From positions 255,820,001 to 255,884,000 of the forward strand of contig CM032228.1 in the NCBI GenBank assembly GCA_019009955.1: a stretch of DNA of 64,000 bases, written 5' to 3'. This DNA comes from Riptortus pedestris. Lineage: Eukaryota; Arthropoda; Insecta; Hemiptera; Alydidae. The notes under the pieces were generated by a model that worked only from the letters and a program-made list of their open reading frames with translations, was not told where the DNA came from and did not search any database. A program made the position numbers and the translations under genes. Below, in pieces: positions 44,390 through 54,856 of the stretch. The first letter of the stretch is position 1, and each line of letters starts with the position of its first letter.

Positions 44390-44806
44390 TTTAGCAGATT
44401 TCCCTTAAGGGAAATCAGCTATTGAGGTTGTACTCATGACGCGATTTTCAAAAAATTTCATCTAATGTCCATCGATCCTACCAAGGAGATGACGAAAATG
44501 AGGTCCGTTCAAAACTATATATCTGTTAACACTCTAGCGGTCGCCATTTTTGTACAGTCGTTACCAAACTCGGTATTTAATTGTTTAATGTAAAAAGGAA
44601 GATCAAGTTCGTTAACGGCTGAAATCGGACCAGTGGGAGGGGGGGGGTTTAGAGAGATTTTCGAAAATTCGAAATTTCTCCGTTATTATGCATCGGATCA
44701 AAAAATAGTATAGAACCAATCTTATTGAAAATTGAATTTACTATAAATATTGTTATATACTCTTATTCTCTATCTTGAAGATTATCCGAGATATTTGCAC
44801 TTTTAT
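44390..44806 (+). mobile_element. HINE-like element, R-truncated, no TA core
   Basis: L end TTTTTTAGCAGATTTCCCTT; core reduced to AACTATATATCTGTTAACAC; stops after GAGATATTTGCACTTTTATA. Confidence 0.85.
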
Positions 44807-45256
44807 AGTAGTAGTTGTAGTTATAGCCATAACTTCTATAATATTTAACATAGACCAATAATGTTTTCGCCAAAATGTTTAGAAAAGCAAAGAGATTATA
44901 GAGAAAATATATTTGGTTAAATATTACATTTTATTTCAAAGTACAACTTTCGTAAACTTAAATTTTGAGACATAATTTAGTCGGCAAACTAAAAATCTTT
45001 AAAAGCTATTATTTACCAAAGGCATAGCAGTAACCAAAGTATATATTTTTTCAATTTACTCTAAGATGTAAGCTAAAATAATTTGGAATTAAATTAATGG
45101 TTTTTTACCTGCTAATATTTTTACAGTTGCCTAAAATGCAAAACCAGATATAAATACAGTAATACGTATAATACTCGTAAGAATTAAAGGAAAAACAATT
45201 ATTAGTAAAGCAATTTATTATTATTTATTAGTATTAGCAATTATGTAGTTATTAAT
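44807..45256. other. Unassigned, very AT-rich
   Basis: No recognisable gene or repeat. Confidence 0.4.
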
Positions 45257-45390
45257 TTTTAGCAGATTTCTTTTAAGCTAAATCTGCTATTGAGCTCGTA
45301 CTCATGATGTTGTTTTTGAAAACTTTCCTGAAATTCCATGAAAATAAGGTCTGTTTTAAATAAATTATGTGTGTGTGTGTGTGTGTGTGA
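45257..45390 (+). mobile_element. HINE-like L half with (GT)n core
   Basis: TTTTTAGCAGATTTCTTTTA, decayed body, then (GT)n 45367-45388, after which unrelated AT-rich sequence starts. Confidence 0.75.
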
Positions 45391-45590
45391 AAAAAATTTA
45401 TTAATGCCATTAACAAATCTTATCCGGAAGAAGAAAATATCGGAAGAGGATTAAATTTTAATAATCGAAAGAGACGAACATATTTTAGACCTTTTAATAC
45501 AGAAATTTTGCCTTGGGAAAGAGAATTCTATTAAATCTAATAAATCTTTTAAAAATTAAAAATTATATTCGTATTAGTTAGAACACCTAA
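45391..45590 (+). other. AT-rich coding-like fragment next to the BRO-N remnant
   Basis: A frame from about 45392 reads KSYPEEENIGRGLNFNNRKR then TYFRPFNTEILPWEREFY and stops near 45534. The codon use is strongly A/T-ending, unlike the rest of the window. I cannot name the protein. Its closeness to the BRO-N fragment suggests they arrived together. Confidence 0.35.
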
Positions 45591-45779
45591 ACTTCGAAAA
45601 ACACATGGTTTAAAGCTAGAGATATTGCTGAAATTTTAAAATATAAAGATACGAATGATGCAATTAAAAAACATGTTGATATAGATGATAAAATAAAATA
45701 TGAAGATATTTTTAGACCCGACGATTCACCGGGTCTAACACATAATGAAAAAAGAACAATAAGGGAGGTTTGTATATGA
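45591..45779 (+). pseudogene. BRO-N domain fragment of large-DNA-virus type
   Basis: A frame between stops reads TWFKARDIAEILKYKDTNDA, then AIKKHVDIDDKIKYEDI and GLTHNEKRTI. The W/FKA-D-A-LGY-N--AI--HV pattern is the core of the BRO-N domain, a DNA-binding module spread among insect large DNA viruses, phages and mobile elements. It is about 62 codons, shorter than the usual ~100-residue domain, with no start codon, and the usual C-terminal strand is replaced by REVCI and a stop. It is an old fragment, not a working gene. Assignment is by motif memory; a phage-type or transposon-borne BRO domain is the alternative. Confidence 0.6.
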
Positions 45780-45824
45780 AAAATATAAAAAAACCTTGAA
45801 ACATATTGAATATCGGATAGCATT

Positions 45825-46905
45825 TTTTGGGTGATTTGGGGGTATTTTTGGTCGTGATCAGATTACCCAGCTATAAATAGATCACAAAATTTTAGTTATT
45901 TTTATGGATTTTTAGCTATTATTTTTTGGAAAAAAAATTATGAAAAATCAATAATGTTTTAATGGATTTTTAGTGATTATTTGAAAAATTAGTAAATTTA
46001 GTACGTTCGTATTTTTTTGGGGATTTGGGGTATTTTGAAAAGTGAGCCAGAAAGCCCCTTGGGGGTGCTTGGTATTCTTCGTCTAATAAACTATTTAACA
46101 TTTCTCTAATTCTTTGGTAATACGATTTATTAGTATAAAGTATTTCTAAAGTACTTTTGTTAAATTTCTTCTTTATTATCCATTTATTATGTTAATAATT
46201 TTTTTTATGTTGTTTTCATAATATTAAAATTTAAAATTGTGGAATTTTAGCAATTTATTTGGAAATTAATAAAATTAGCATGTTTAGCATATTTTTTGGG
46301 TATTTGGGATATTTTTGATCGTGATCATTTGGAGGGTATTTTTGGTCGTGAGGATTAGGAAGGTATTTTTGATCGTTGATCATTTGGGGGTATAATTGGT
46401 TGTGAGCATTAGGAGGGTATTTTTGGTCGATAGCATTTTTTGGAGGATTTAGGGTATTTTTGGTCGTTAGCATTTTTTGGCTGATTTGGGGTAATTTTTG
46501 GTCGTTAGCATTTTTGGGTGATTTGGGGTATTTTTGGTCGTTAGCATTTTTTGGGTGATTTGGGGTATTTTTGGCCGTTAGCATTTTTTGGGTGATTTGG
46601 GGTATTTTTGGCCGTTAGCATTTTTTGGGTGATTTGGGGTATTTTTTGGTCGTTAGCATTTTTTGGGTGATTTGGGGTATTTTTTGGTCGTGATCAGATT
46701 ACCCAGCTATAAATAGAAGTACAAAATTTTAGTTATTTTTATGGATTTTTAGCTATTATTTGGAAAAAAATATTAGGGAAAAAAATCAATGTTTTAATGG
46801 ATTTTAGTGTGATTATTTGAAAAATTAGTAAATTTAGTACGTTCGTATTTTTTTGGGGATTTGGGGTATTTTGAAAAGTGCGCCCAGAAACCCCCTTTTT
46901 TATAC
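45825..46905. repeat. 36-37-bp tandem repeat flanked by a ~240-bp direct duplication
   Basis: Units of GCATTTTTTGGGTGATTTGG + GGTATTTTTGGTCGTTA recur about 6-8 times in 46430-46690, with decayed units from 46255. The flanks 45825-46065 and 46655-46905 are copies of each other (GATCAGATTACCCAGCTATA, TAGTACGTTCGTATTTTTTT). On the minus strand the 36-bp unit reads a 12-residue peptide NANDQKYPKSPK, broken by T-run length changes. Minus 46070-46165 also reads KKFNKSTLEILYTNKSYYQR, coding-like but unrecognised. Confidence 0.85.
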
Positions 46906-47985
46906 TACTCCTTCTTCAGAGCTAAATAATGAACAGAACAAGAGAAGTGAACTAATTTATGAATGTGTATAAAGGCCGTGCAATTCAAAGACATAATTTT
47001 TATATGCGAAATGCCACGTGACTATAAAGCAAAACAAGGCGGGGGTGGTTGTAGACAATATATCAGAAAAATACAAAAATAGACTAATTGAAAGAATTAG
47101 TTAAGTTACATACCAGTTTCGAATGGAGGTAAAGCAGAGAGCACTAACTGTGTTCGGTGGGAGCTACATTGGGGATGAAGGGAAAAACAGAGGTAAGTAG
47201 GAATAGGGGGGGGGTGGGTGTCCAAAAGGATGCAAGGTCAATGAGCCTGAAGTATTTTAAAAATGTGTGCTTAAGTAGGAGATATTTTTTGTATGTCTGT
47301 TTAGTAGTTTATGCTGTTGGGGCCTATAATAATGTGAAAGGTCTGAGACGTTTTATGGTGATTTTTTTGCGTATCAAGTATGGAAGTGTTGTTGAAATCG
47401 AAAGCGTGGTTGTTTGTGATAGCGTGTTTTGCGAGGGCTGAACTGTCTATTTCTACGTTTGTGATGGTGCATTTATGTTAGTATGATCTGTTTTTTAAGT
47501 GTTGTTTAGTCTCTCCAATGTATACAGTATTACAGTGGGGTGTAGAACATGGGGCTTTGTATATAACGTTGGTGCTTTGGTCAAGGGGAAGAGGGTCCTT
47601 CAGATTAGTGTAGAGGGATTTTAGTTGTGAGCCCTAAGTTGATGGAAGGAAATGTTTCTTTTATGGTTTTATTTATTTGTTCTTTACGTGTTTTTGGTAA
47701 GTTGTGGAGCGGACAAAGGAAGTTGAAGTCAGTTTTGGCGTATGTGGCTTTGTTATGGAAGTTTTTGATGAGGTTGTTTGTTAAGGCACAGGGATATTGG
47801 TTTTTTCGAGAGGATTTTAGATAACATCATAATATTTTGGAGATGGAATTGAGGATTGGATGTGGTGAGGACTCTGTGTATAAGATTTTTTGCCACACTT
47901 CGTTTTTGGAGGTATGGGTGTGCTGAGTGAAAATTTAGAAATATATTTAGTAAGTAGGTTTTTGTTGAGCAAATATATTTGATTA
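46906..47985 (-). pseudogene. Penelope-like element: RT thumb and GIY-YIG endonuclease
   Basis: On the minus strand the order is: NLIHRVLTTSNP-type thumb segment (near 47860-47900), NNLIKNFHNKATYAKTDFNF and KTRKEQINKTIKETFPSINL (about 47640-47790), LKSLYTNLKDPLPLDQSTNV, a Cys-rich linker IYKAPCSTPHC, then the GIY-YIG start NTVYIGETKQHLKNR, and SSALAKHAITNNHAFDF, FHIIIGPNSINY. Linker plus GIY-YIG after the RT is diagnostic of canonical Penelope-like elements, which insert by target-primed reverse transcription and often into AT-rich DNA. Frameshifts, a stop inside the GIY-YIG domain and loss of the RT core make it dead. A GAAGAAGGAG box near 46910-46920 marks its 3' side. Confidence 0.85.
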
Positions 47986-47986
47986 A

Positions 47987-47989
<3 letters not shown>

Positions 47990-48059
<70 letters not shown>

Positions 48060-48172
48060 GTTTTGAACGGACCTCATTTTCGTCATCTGCTAGATAGAAT
48101 CGATGGACATTTGAAGAAAAGTTTTGAAAATTGCGTCAATAGCTGATTTCCCTGAAATCAGCTAAAAGCATT
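47990..48172 (-). mobile_element. HINE-like L half with (TA)n core
   Basis: (TA)n 47992-48053, then TTTTGAACGGACCTCATTTT to a shortened L end CTGATTTCCCTGAAATCAGC. The R half is replaced by the Penelope-like fragment. Confidence 0.85.
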
Positions 48173-48530
48173 ATTTGTGGTGGGTTGAGACTACACCAAG
48201 TTTTTTTTTAAAGGAAGCACATCCTTGAGCTGTGTGGTCTTGTAGTTGTTGACAGGGGATTCCGTGGAGAATCCCCACATTCGCCGTGGCCATTGTCCAC
48301 AATGATAGCTGTGCCAGCAATTAGCCAACCATCCCCACGCTAAATACTGTGCCGACACACATCAGGCCTTCCTTTTAGCTGCCCACTCCTGTCTAGTCGC
48401 AGCGAATCGATGAGTTCTGGACCGGAATAACTGCCTCTCAGGAACAGGTAAAGTGCTCTGCTCCGAGATAAGGCCCGCAATTAGCTAATGCCGTAAGTTG
48501 GTAATGGTTGAAGGAGATGCCAAAAGATGA
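48173..48530. other. Unassigned, GC-richer sequence
   Basis: Probably single-copy host DNA; no gene recognised. Confidence 0.35.
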
Positions 48531-49086
48531 AAAAGTCCGTCACGTAAACTAAGCAGATTTCCCACGTGAAGTTATACAATAGAGAAATTTCAGAATAGAG
48601 AATCAAACAGTTACGGGACGGCCCGAACTAGCTATTGACGGAAACTCACGACTAGACCCGAAGTTAGCCGATCTCATCTCAGAAGCTGAAAACAGAAAAA
48701 TGCAAATATCTCGGTTAATATTCAAGATACAGAATACATGTAGATAACATTATTTATAGTAAATTTAATTTGCAATAAGATTGATTCTATATAATTTTTC
48801 GATCCGACATATAGTAACGGAGATATATCGAATTTTCGAAAATCCTCCCCTCTAAACCCCCCCCCACTGGTCCGATTTCAGCCATTAACGAACTTGATCT
48901 TTATTTTTGCATTAAACGTTTAAATATCGAGTATATATATATATAGATATAGATATACATATAATTTTGAACGGACCTCATTTTCGTCATCTCCTGGGTA
49001 GAATCGATGGACAAAGAAATTTTTCGAAACTCGCGTCATGAGTACGACCTCAATAGCTGATTTCCCTTGAAGGAAATCTCCTAAAA
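48531..49086 (-). mobile_element. HINE-like element, first of a tandem pair
   Basis: R end AAAAAGTCCGTCACGTAAAC lacks the hairpin. Short TA core at 48934-48961. L end CTGATTTCCCTTGAAGGAAA TCTCCTAAAA leads straight into the next R end. Confidence 0.9.
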
Positions 49087-49675
49087 GTCCAGCAGGGGCT
49101 GCGTAAACTAAGCAGATTTCCAAAGTGAAGTTTTACATTAGAGAAATCTGTCTAATAATAACAGTAGTAGGAACGTATCTCTAGACCTATTCACGAGGGG
49201 CGAATAGTTACGGAAACGGCCGCACTAGCTCTCAGCCGACCACAAACACAATACAAATGCAAATATCTCGGTTAATATTCAAGATACCGAAGAATTGTAT
49301 TGATAAATATTTATAGTAAATTTAATTCGCAATAAGATTGATTCTATACAATTTTTCGATCCGACGCATAATAACGGAGATATTTCGAATTTCCAAAAAT
49401 CCCCCTCTAAACCATCCCTCCCAATTGTTCGATTTCGGCCTTAACGAACTTGATCTTTCTTTTTACATAAACGCTTAAATATGAAGTTTGTTAACGATCA
49501 AACAAAAATTGCGACCGCTAGAGCGTTAACAGACAAATATATATATATATTGAACGGACCTCATTTTCGTCATCTCCTGGGTAGGGTCGATGGACATTTG
49601 AGGAAAATTTTTCAAAACTCGCGTCATGAGTATGACCTCTAAAGCTGATTTCCCTCGAAGGAAATCTGCTAAAAC
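49087..49675 (-). mobile_element. HINE-like element, second of a tandem pair
   Basis: R end GTCCAGCAGGGGCTGCGTAA; TA core 49537-49550; L end CTGATTTCCCTCGAAGGAAA TCTGCTAAAA. Both copies share L-end palindrome variants (...GAAGGAAATC), so they may come from one event. Confidence 0.9.
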
Positions 49676-49890
49676 ACGTGAGATGTCACCACTGATTTAT
49701 TTCCCTCAACATGTTTCGCATCCACAATGACACTCCTTCAGGAGCAATGCGCTATTTTAAAAATATCGACCTTACCACCTCGGCTATCACGTCGACTGAC
49801 AATAATGGAGGTCTACCACACCTCTCAGCTTTTAATAACCATTCATTAAAACGACAAATGTATATTTATCTATTTTGTAAACCTTCGCTT

Positions 49891-50050
49891 GCCGAGCGAC
49901 GCTTGGGAAATCTGCTTAGTTTAGCAGCCCCTGCGTAATGGACTTGCTCGCTATTTAGGTCGTACTCATGACGCAATTTTCTAACAATTACACAAATGTC
50001 CATCGATCCAACCTAGGAGATGACGAAATGAGGTCTATTAATAATTGCAT
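49891..50050 (+). mobile_element. HINE-like R end joined to an L-truncated body
   Basis: GGGAAATCTGCTTAGTTTAG, CAGCCCCTGCGTAATGGACT, then CTATTTAGGTCGTACTCATG and GATGACGAAATGAGGTCTAT. The interval 49676-49890 before it has no recognisable gene. Confidence 0.75.
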
Positions 50051-50268
50051 AAGTTTATATAAATAGGGTGGCCCCTAAAATTATTATTATTTTATTTCAA
50101 AGTTGAGACTTGGTATGCAATAATTGTTTGTTTGATTTTGGGCAAAAAACTTGGCGGTTATCAATGCCCAACACTCTTCAGACCGTATTTGAGTTCCCCA
50201 GTCATGGGAAGTCCCAGGCACACGCACGGTAGTAGGCTGACTTTTATTATATATTAATATGCATATAT

Positions 50269-51357
50269 TAGCAGATTTCCCTTAAGGGAAATCAGCTATT
50301 GAGGTTGTATAGGTTGGACGGAATTTTCAAAATTTTCTTCAAATGTCCATCGATCCTACCTAGTAGATGACGAAAATGAGGTCCGTTCATTGTGCTGATG
50401 TTTTCGACCAGGTTGTATTTATATAGGGTGTGTTATTCACTAAGACACCATACTATAAATATATAAAACATACAAAAGGCTGTAACCCTGCTATGTAAAC
50501 AAAACAAGGAAGGTTCAATACTATAACTATATATAAAAGTTTTCGTTAACGGCTGAAATCGGACGCAGTGGGAGGGGGGGTTTAGAGGGGGGATTTTCAA
50601 AAATTCGAAGATAATCCGGGAGGGGGGGGGGGGGGGGTCTCCATTAATTATGCATCGGATCGAAAAAATGTAACCCTAATCCAATCTTATTGCAAATTAA
50701 ATATACGATATAAATATTGTTTATATACGTTTAATTCTTCTATCTTGAAATATTAACCGAGATAATTTGCACATTTCAGTTTTGTCAGCAAAGCTCCACA
50801 TTCTACTTGCCTAAGTTACGTAAACAATAGTCTGCTACGATAATAAATCACAATATTGGAATTTTTAAATACCAAAAAATTTTATTCAAAGAGGAAAGCC
50901 TTAAATCATTATTATAACGAGATACCATGCAAATAATTTCCTGTTGATCCCCCACCCCCCATCTTTAAAGTTTTGTACTACTAAAAATTAATTATTGATA
51001 GGCTGTCGAGATAAAAATTATTCTGACATTCATTATTAAATACAGTACTAGAATATAGTAAATAGTTCACAGATAAATATTAATGTGTTATAGTCATTGA
51101 TATCATTAAAGTAAGATGGTATTTATCTTACACAGGGTGAGATTTGCGGGCTAATTTATCACAGTAACAGGTTGATTACATTTCTAACCTAACGCTTTCC
51201 TGTCGGCAGGTTATTGAAATGTGGATGAAACATTTCTTATTTCCGTTTGTATTATTCTACATTGTTTGTGGTTAGCAGTATGTATATTTTATCTATTACC
51301 TGAACTTCATGAGTGAAATCCTGCTTAGTTTACCGCAGCCTCTGCGTGACGGACTTT
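50269..51357 (+). mobile_element. HINE-like long form with an insertion, indel-rich
   Basis: L end TTAGCAGATTTCCCTTAAGG; insertion 50391-50535 in place of the TA core; R end GAAATCCTGCTTAGTTTACC GCAGCCTCTGCGTGACGGAC at 51315-51357. From about 50540 on, single-base insertions relative to sister copies are very frequent (for example TATCTTGAAATATTAACCGA at about 50740). Confidence 0.85.
50391..50535. mobile_element. Partial second copy of the GGGTGTGTTATTC segment
   Basis: CATTGTGCTGATGTTTTCGA, CCAGGTTGTATTTATATAGG and GTGTTATTCACTAAGACACC match 20379-20745 in reverse. It sits at the core of a HINE-like copy, as the first one does. Confidence 0.65.
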
Positions 51358-51667
51358 TTTTATTATGTTATTAGTCAATTACACTGCACTTATGGACTAC
51401 AATCTCTAAATTAAACCTATTAAATGACAGTGCCATTAGACTTAAATCTCATTACGCAGCGGGGGGGAAAAACAAGGGGGGGGCAAAAAGGGCGAGGGAA
51501 ACGGGGGGGGGATCGAAATTATATCTATATATAACAGCACATTAATAACAAACAAAGTTGAGGGGGAAAAAAAAGAAAAAAAAAAACTATGTATATATAA
51601 TAGAATATATATAAATATATAATTTTATATATATATATATATAAATAAAATTATGGGAGGGAGATAG
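51358..51667. other. Low-complexity G-run and TA sequence
   Basis: Runs of G (51460-51510) and A, then TATATA. Sequence quality is doubtful; no feature called. Confidence 0.4.
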
Positions 51668-53831
51668 CAAGCTCAGTGAATACCTGGCTTCGGCCCTGGA
51701 AATTGAGTTTGATGCTGAAGTGGAGAATGTAAGGGATTTATTTTTTTGGCAAGGCTTTTCCTTTGCCACAATATTTTTGACTCATTTATGATCCCGCCCA
51801 CAGTGTTTAGGGTTAATAACCCGTTGTTTTGGCATTTTGTTAATAATAAAAAATTAATTATTTTTATGTAAACACTTCAGTTTATTCAACTGATCCACAA
51901 TATATGTCATATATTCGCGTCTCCTTGTGCATTATGGCATAAGATTTTCACCTATTAAGTGAACAATAATTAATTAACATAAGATTTGAATATAAATTTC
52001 AGACAGGTGAGGTTAACCATTGGTAGTTATATGATGGAAAGAATTGTTTGAGCATAAAAAATATTTCTACCACAAATTAAACTTTGCTACATAAAATTGT
52101 TCCCACAAAAAGAAATGTATAAAACAAAAGTTACTCTAAAAATTTAATGAGTTACAAAGATAAACAAAATTTCTGTTATGTGTGCACAATATTTGTCAAA
52201 AAACAAATAGATTCACTTGTGAAATAAAGATCTGCGGAAATTTTATTTCGAGGCTCTTCCTTATAACCCGACCCCCGACTAGATTCCGTTCGTTTTTCTA
52301 AACCTAAAAATTTTTAAATCGCTTTAATCAAGGGAAGACATTAAATGTGCTAAATTTGAACATACCGAGTAGTTTTTTTTTTTTATAGTTCACGGTTAAG
52401 TAATTGTATAGCGCCCCCAATGAAATAGTAGTTGACTCTACGCTTTAGTTTTATAGTGTAATATGTCGTTTATAATTTTGTTAAAAGACAGACAAAATGA
52501 ATATGACAAAAGTTACTCTAAATAACAAAATAAACAACTTTTGTTATGAACCACATATTTGGCGCAAAACCAATAGGAAAACGAAATATCTCGCTCTATT
52601 TTTTGAATTTCTGGCTTTCCAACTCAAAACCCCCCACTCCTATGGCCCGGTCCACCTAGAATTGTTGTATGGCATGTCATAATGAAAGCGTTGTGCTAAT
52701 ACTTATACCAGAGTTTTATTATTTCGGTGGGTCTTTTGTGCCCAAATAAAGTTGTTCATTTCCGCTATAGGTTAGCGTATATCTGTTTATAATTCAGTAT
52801 AAAAAAAAATGTATATAACAAAATTACTCTAAATGACAAAATAAAAAACAACAATTTGTTATGATTCATATTTGCCGATAAACCTAATAGGAAACGAAAT
52901 ATCGCTCTTTTTAATTTCTGAGCTCCCTCATAACCCCCCATCATTCTGCCGGCCCATGAAATGTTGGTATTGGCTTGTTAAATAATGAAGCGGTTTGTGC
53001 TAATACATAGTACCGTGTTTTTATTTATTTCGTTTGGGTCATGTGTCCAATAAAAGTTGTTCATCCGCTATAGATTTTAGCGTATATCTCGGTTTATAAT
53101 TCAGTATAAAAAAAATGTATATAACAAAATTTTACTGCTAAAGATTGACAAAATAAACAACTTTTGTTAATGTACATATTTGCCGAAAACCTAATAGGAA
53201 ACGAAATATCGCTATTTTTATTAATATTCAGGCTTACCTATCATAACCCCCACTTCTGCCCAGTCCGCTAGAATATTGTTGGTATAGGCTTGTATAATGA
53301 AAGCGTTAGGCTAACTACATATACCGTAGTTTATTTATTTTCGGTTGAGGTCTTTTTGTCCCAAATAAAAATTGTTCACTCCGGAAGCATAGATTTTCAG
53401 CGTATATCATCGTTTATAATTCAGTATAAAGAAAAAAGTGTATATACAAAAGTTACCTCAATATATACAAAATAAACAACTTTTTTTATGTTCCTATTTA
53501 TCCGAAAAACCAATAGAAATAACGAATATAGCTAAATTTTAATTTCATGCCATTCCGCTTATAACCCCCACTGCTGTTTCGTCTAGAGATATTGATTTAA
53601 TATAGTCCTTAAAGTCTTAAGTTGGGCTAGTAGTAAGCATACATACCAGTTTCATAAAATTCGGTTCATACGTTTAGAGCGTGAAAGGTAACAACAAACA
53701 AACCAACAAACAGGACACCACATAAACCAAAATGCAGTTATGGTGTCTATGACATGTGAAATAACGAAAAGTATCGTGGAATTATCCGCGAAAAAAATCA
53801 ATGTACAGACAGATTACAATTTATATTATAT
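51668..53831 (-). mobile_element. Non-autonomous Helitron with expanded module array, indel-rich
   Basis: Minus-strand 3' side: CCAGGGCCGAAGCCAGGTAT, a decayed hairpin. About five ~290-bp modules (near 52130, 52500, 52800, 53100, 53430), against two or three in sister copies. 5' side AATCTGTCTGTACATTGATT near 53800. Single-base indels throughout. Confidence 0.8.
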
Positions 53832-53890
53832 AGCTTCGATACCCAGGCTTTCGGCACCCGGAATTCAATATTGAGGCTGAATGGTATTAT
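53832..53890 (-). mobile_element. Helitron 3'-end fragment
   Basis: Reverse of TAGCTTCGATACCCAGGCTT TCGGCACCCGGAATT: hairpin region only, wedged between two larger copies. Confidence 0.7.
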
Positions 53891-53899
53891 ATATAATAA

Positions 53900-54739
53900 C
53901 TAGCTACATATAACCTACTTCGCTCGGAATTCATATTGAGGCTGAATGGTGATAGTAATTTTTAGCATGCTTTTACATTGCACAATATTTGACCATTACC
54001 TCTGTCCAGTGGTTTAGATTAATACCCTCGTTGCCTGTGGCTTATGCTTAATAATAGAATATTTGTTACGATAAGGCTTCACTGTCTTTATTCGATATTT
54101 TTATATTTCCTCCTTCTCTTATATCATGTAAAGTATGGTGAATTTATTTCAGAGCCATACCCTTAAAACCCCCCCCCCGTATCGAACCTAAAATTTTAAT
54201 ATAAACTTATAATATGGAAATATTAATGCTAATTGACATACCGAGCTCTTGTTAAGGTCGTTCAGCGGCGTTAGGCACCAATAACATTGTTGGCTTCCCG
54301 CTAAAGTTTTAACATGTATAACTCATTATATTACTTAGGTATACGCAAAGTGTATAAACAAAAGTTACTTCCAAATAACAGAAATAAACAACTTTTGTTA
54401 TGTTTATATTTGCGGAAAAACCATATGAAACATATATCGCTAATATTTTTAATTTCATGCATCCCTTTAGAACCTTCCCACGTCACTTTTCGCCTAAGAG
54501 AAAATTAATATAGCCTAAAATCTAAGTTGGGTTAGTAGTAAATATACATACTCAAAGTTTCATAAAATTCGGTTTAGCCATTTATGCGTGAAAAATGTAA
54601 ACAAACAAACAAAACAACATACACGAAAGAAACAAAATGCAGATATGGTGCTTATGACATGTGAAACGAAAAGTTATCGTGAAATTTCGCGAAAAAAATC
54701 AATGTACAGACAGAGGTTACAATTTTATATATATATAGA
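53900..54739 (-). mobile_element. Non-autonomous Helitron, both termini recognisable
   Basis: CTAG at 53900-53903 (minus-strand 3' end) and, at 54738-54739, the GA that is the minus-strand TC start (TCTATATATATATAAAATTG). A and T flank as expected. About 840 bp with a single complete module. Confidence 0.85.
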
Positions 54740-54856
54740 TATTAAAATTAAATTCGTTAAAGTAAACATTAAACCTACAGATTATTAAAAGAGCATTATA
54801 AATACACCCGTTAAAATAACAACAAGGTTAGAGCTATACAAATAAATATTAAGATA

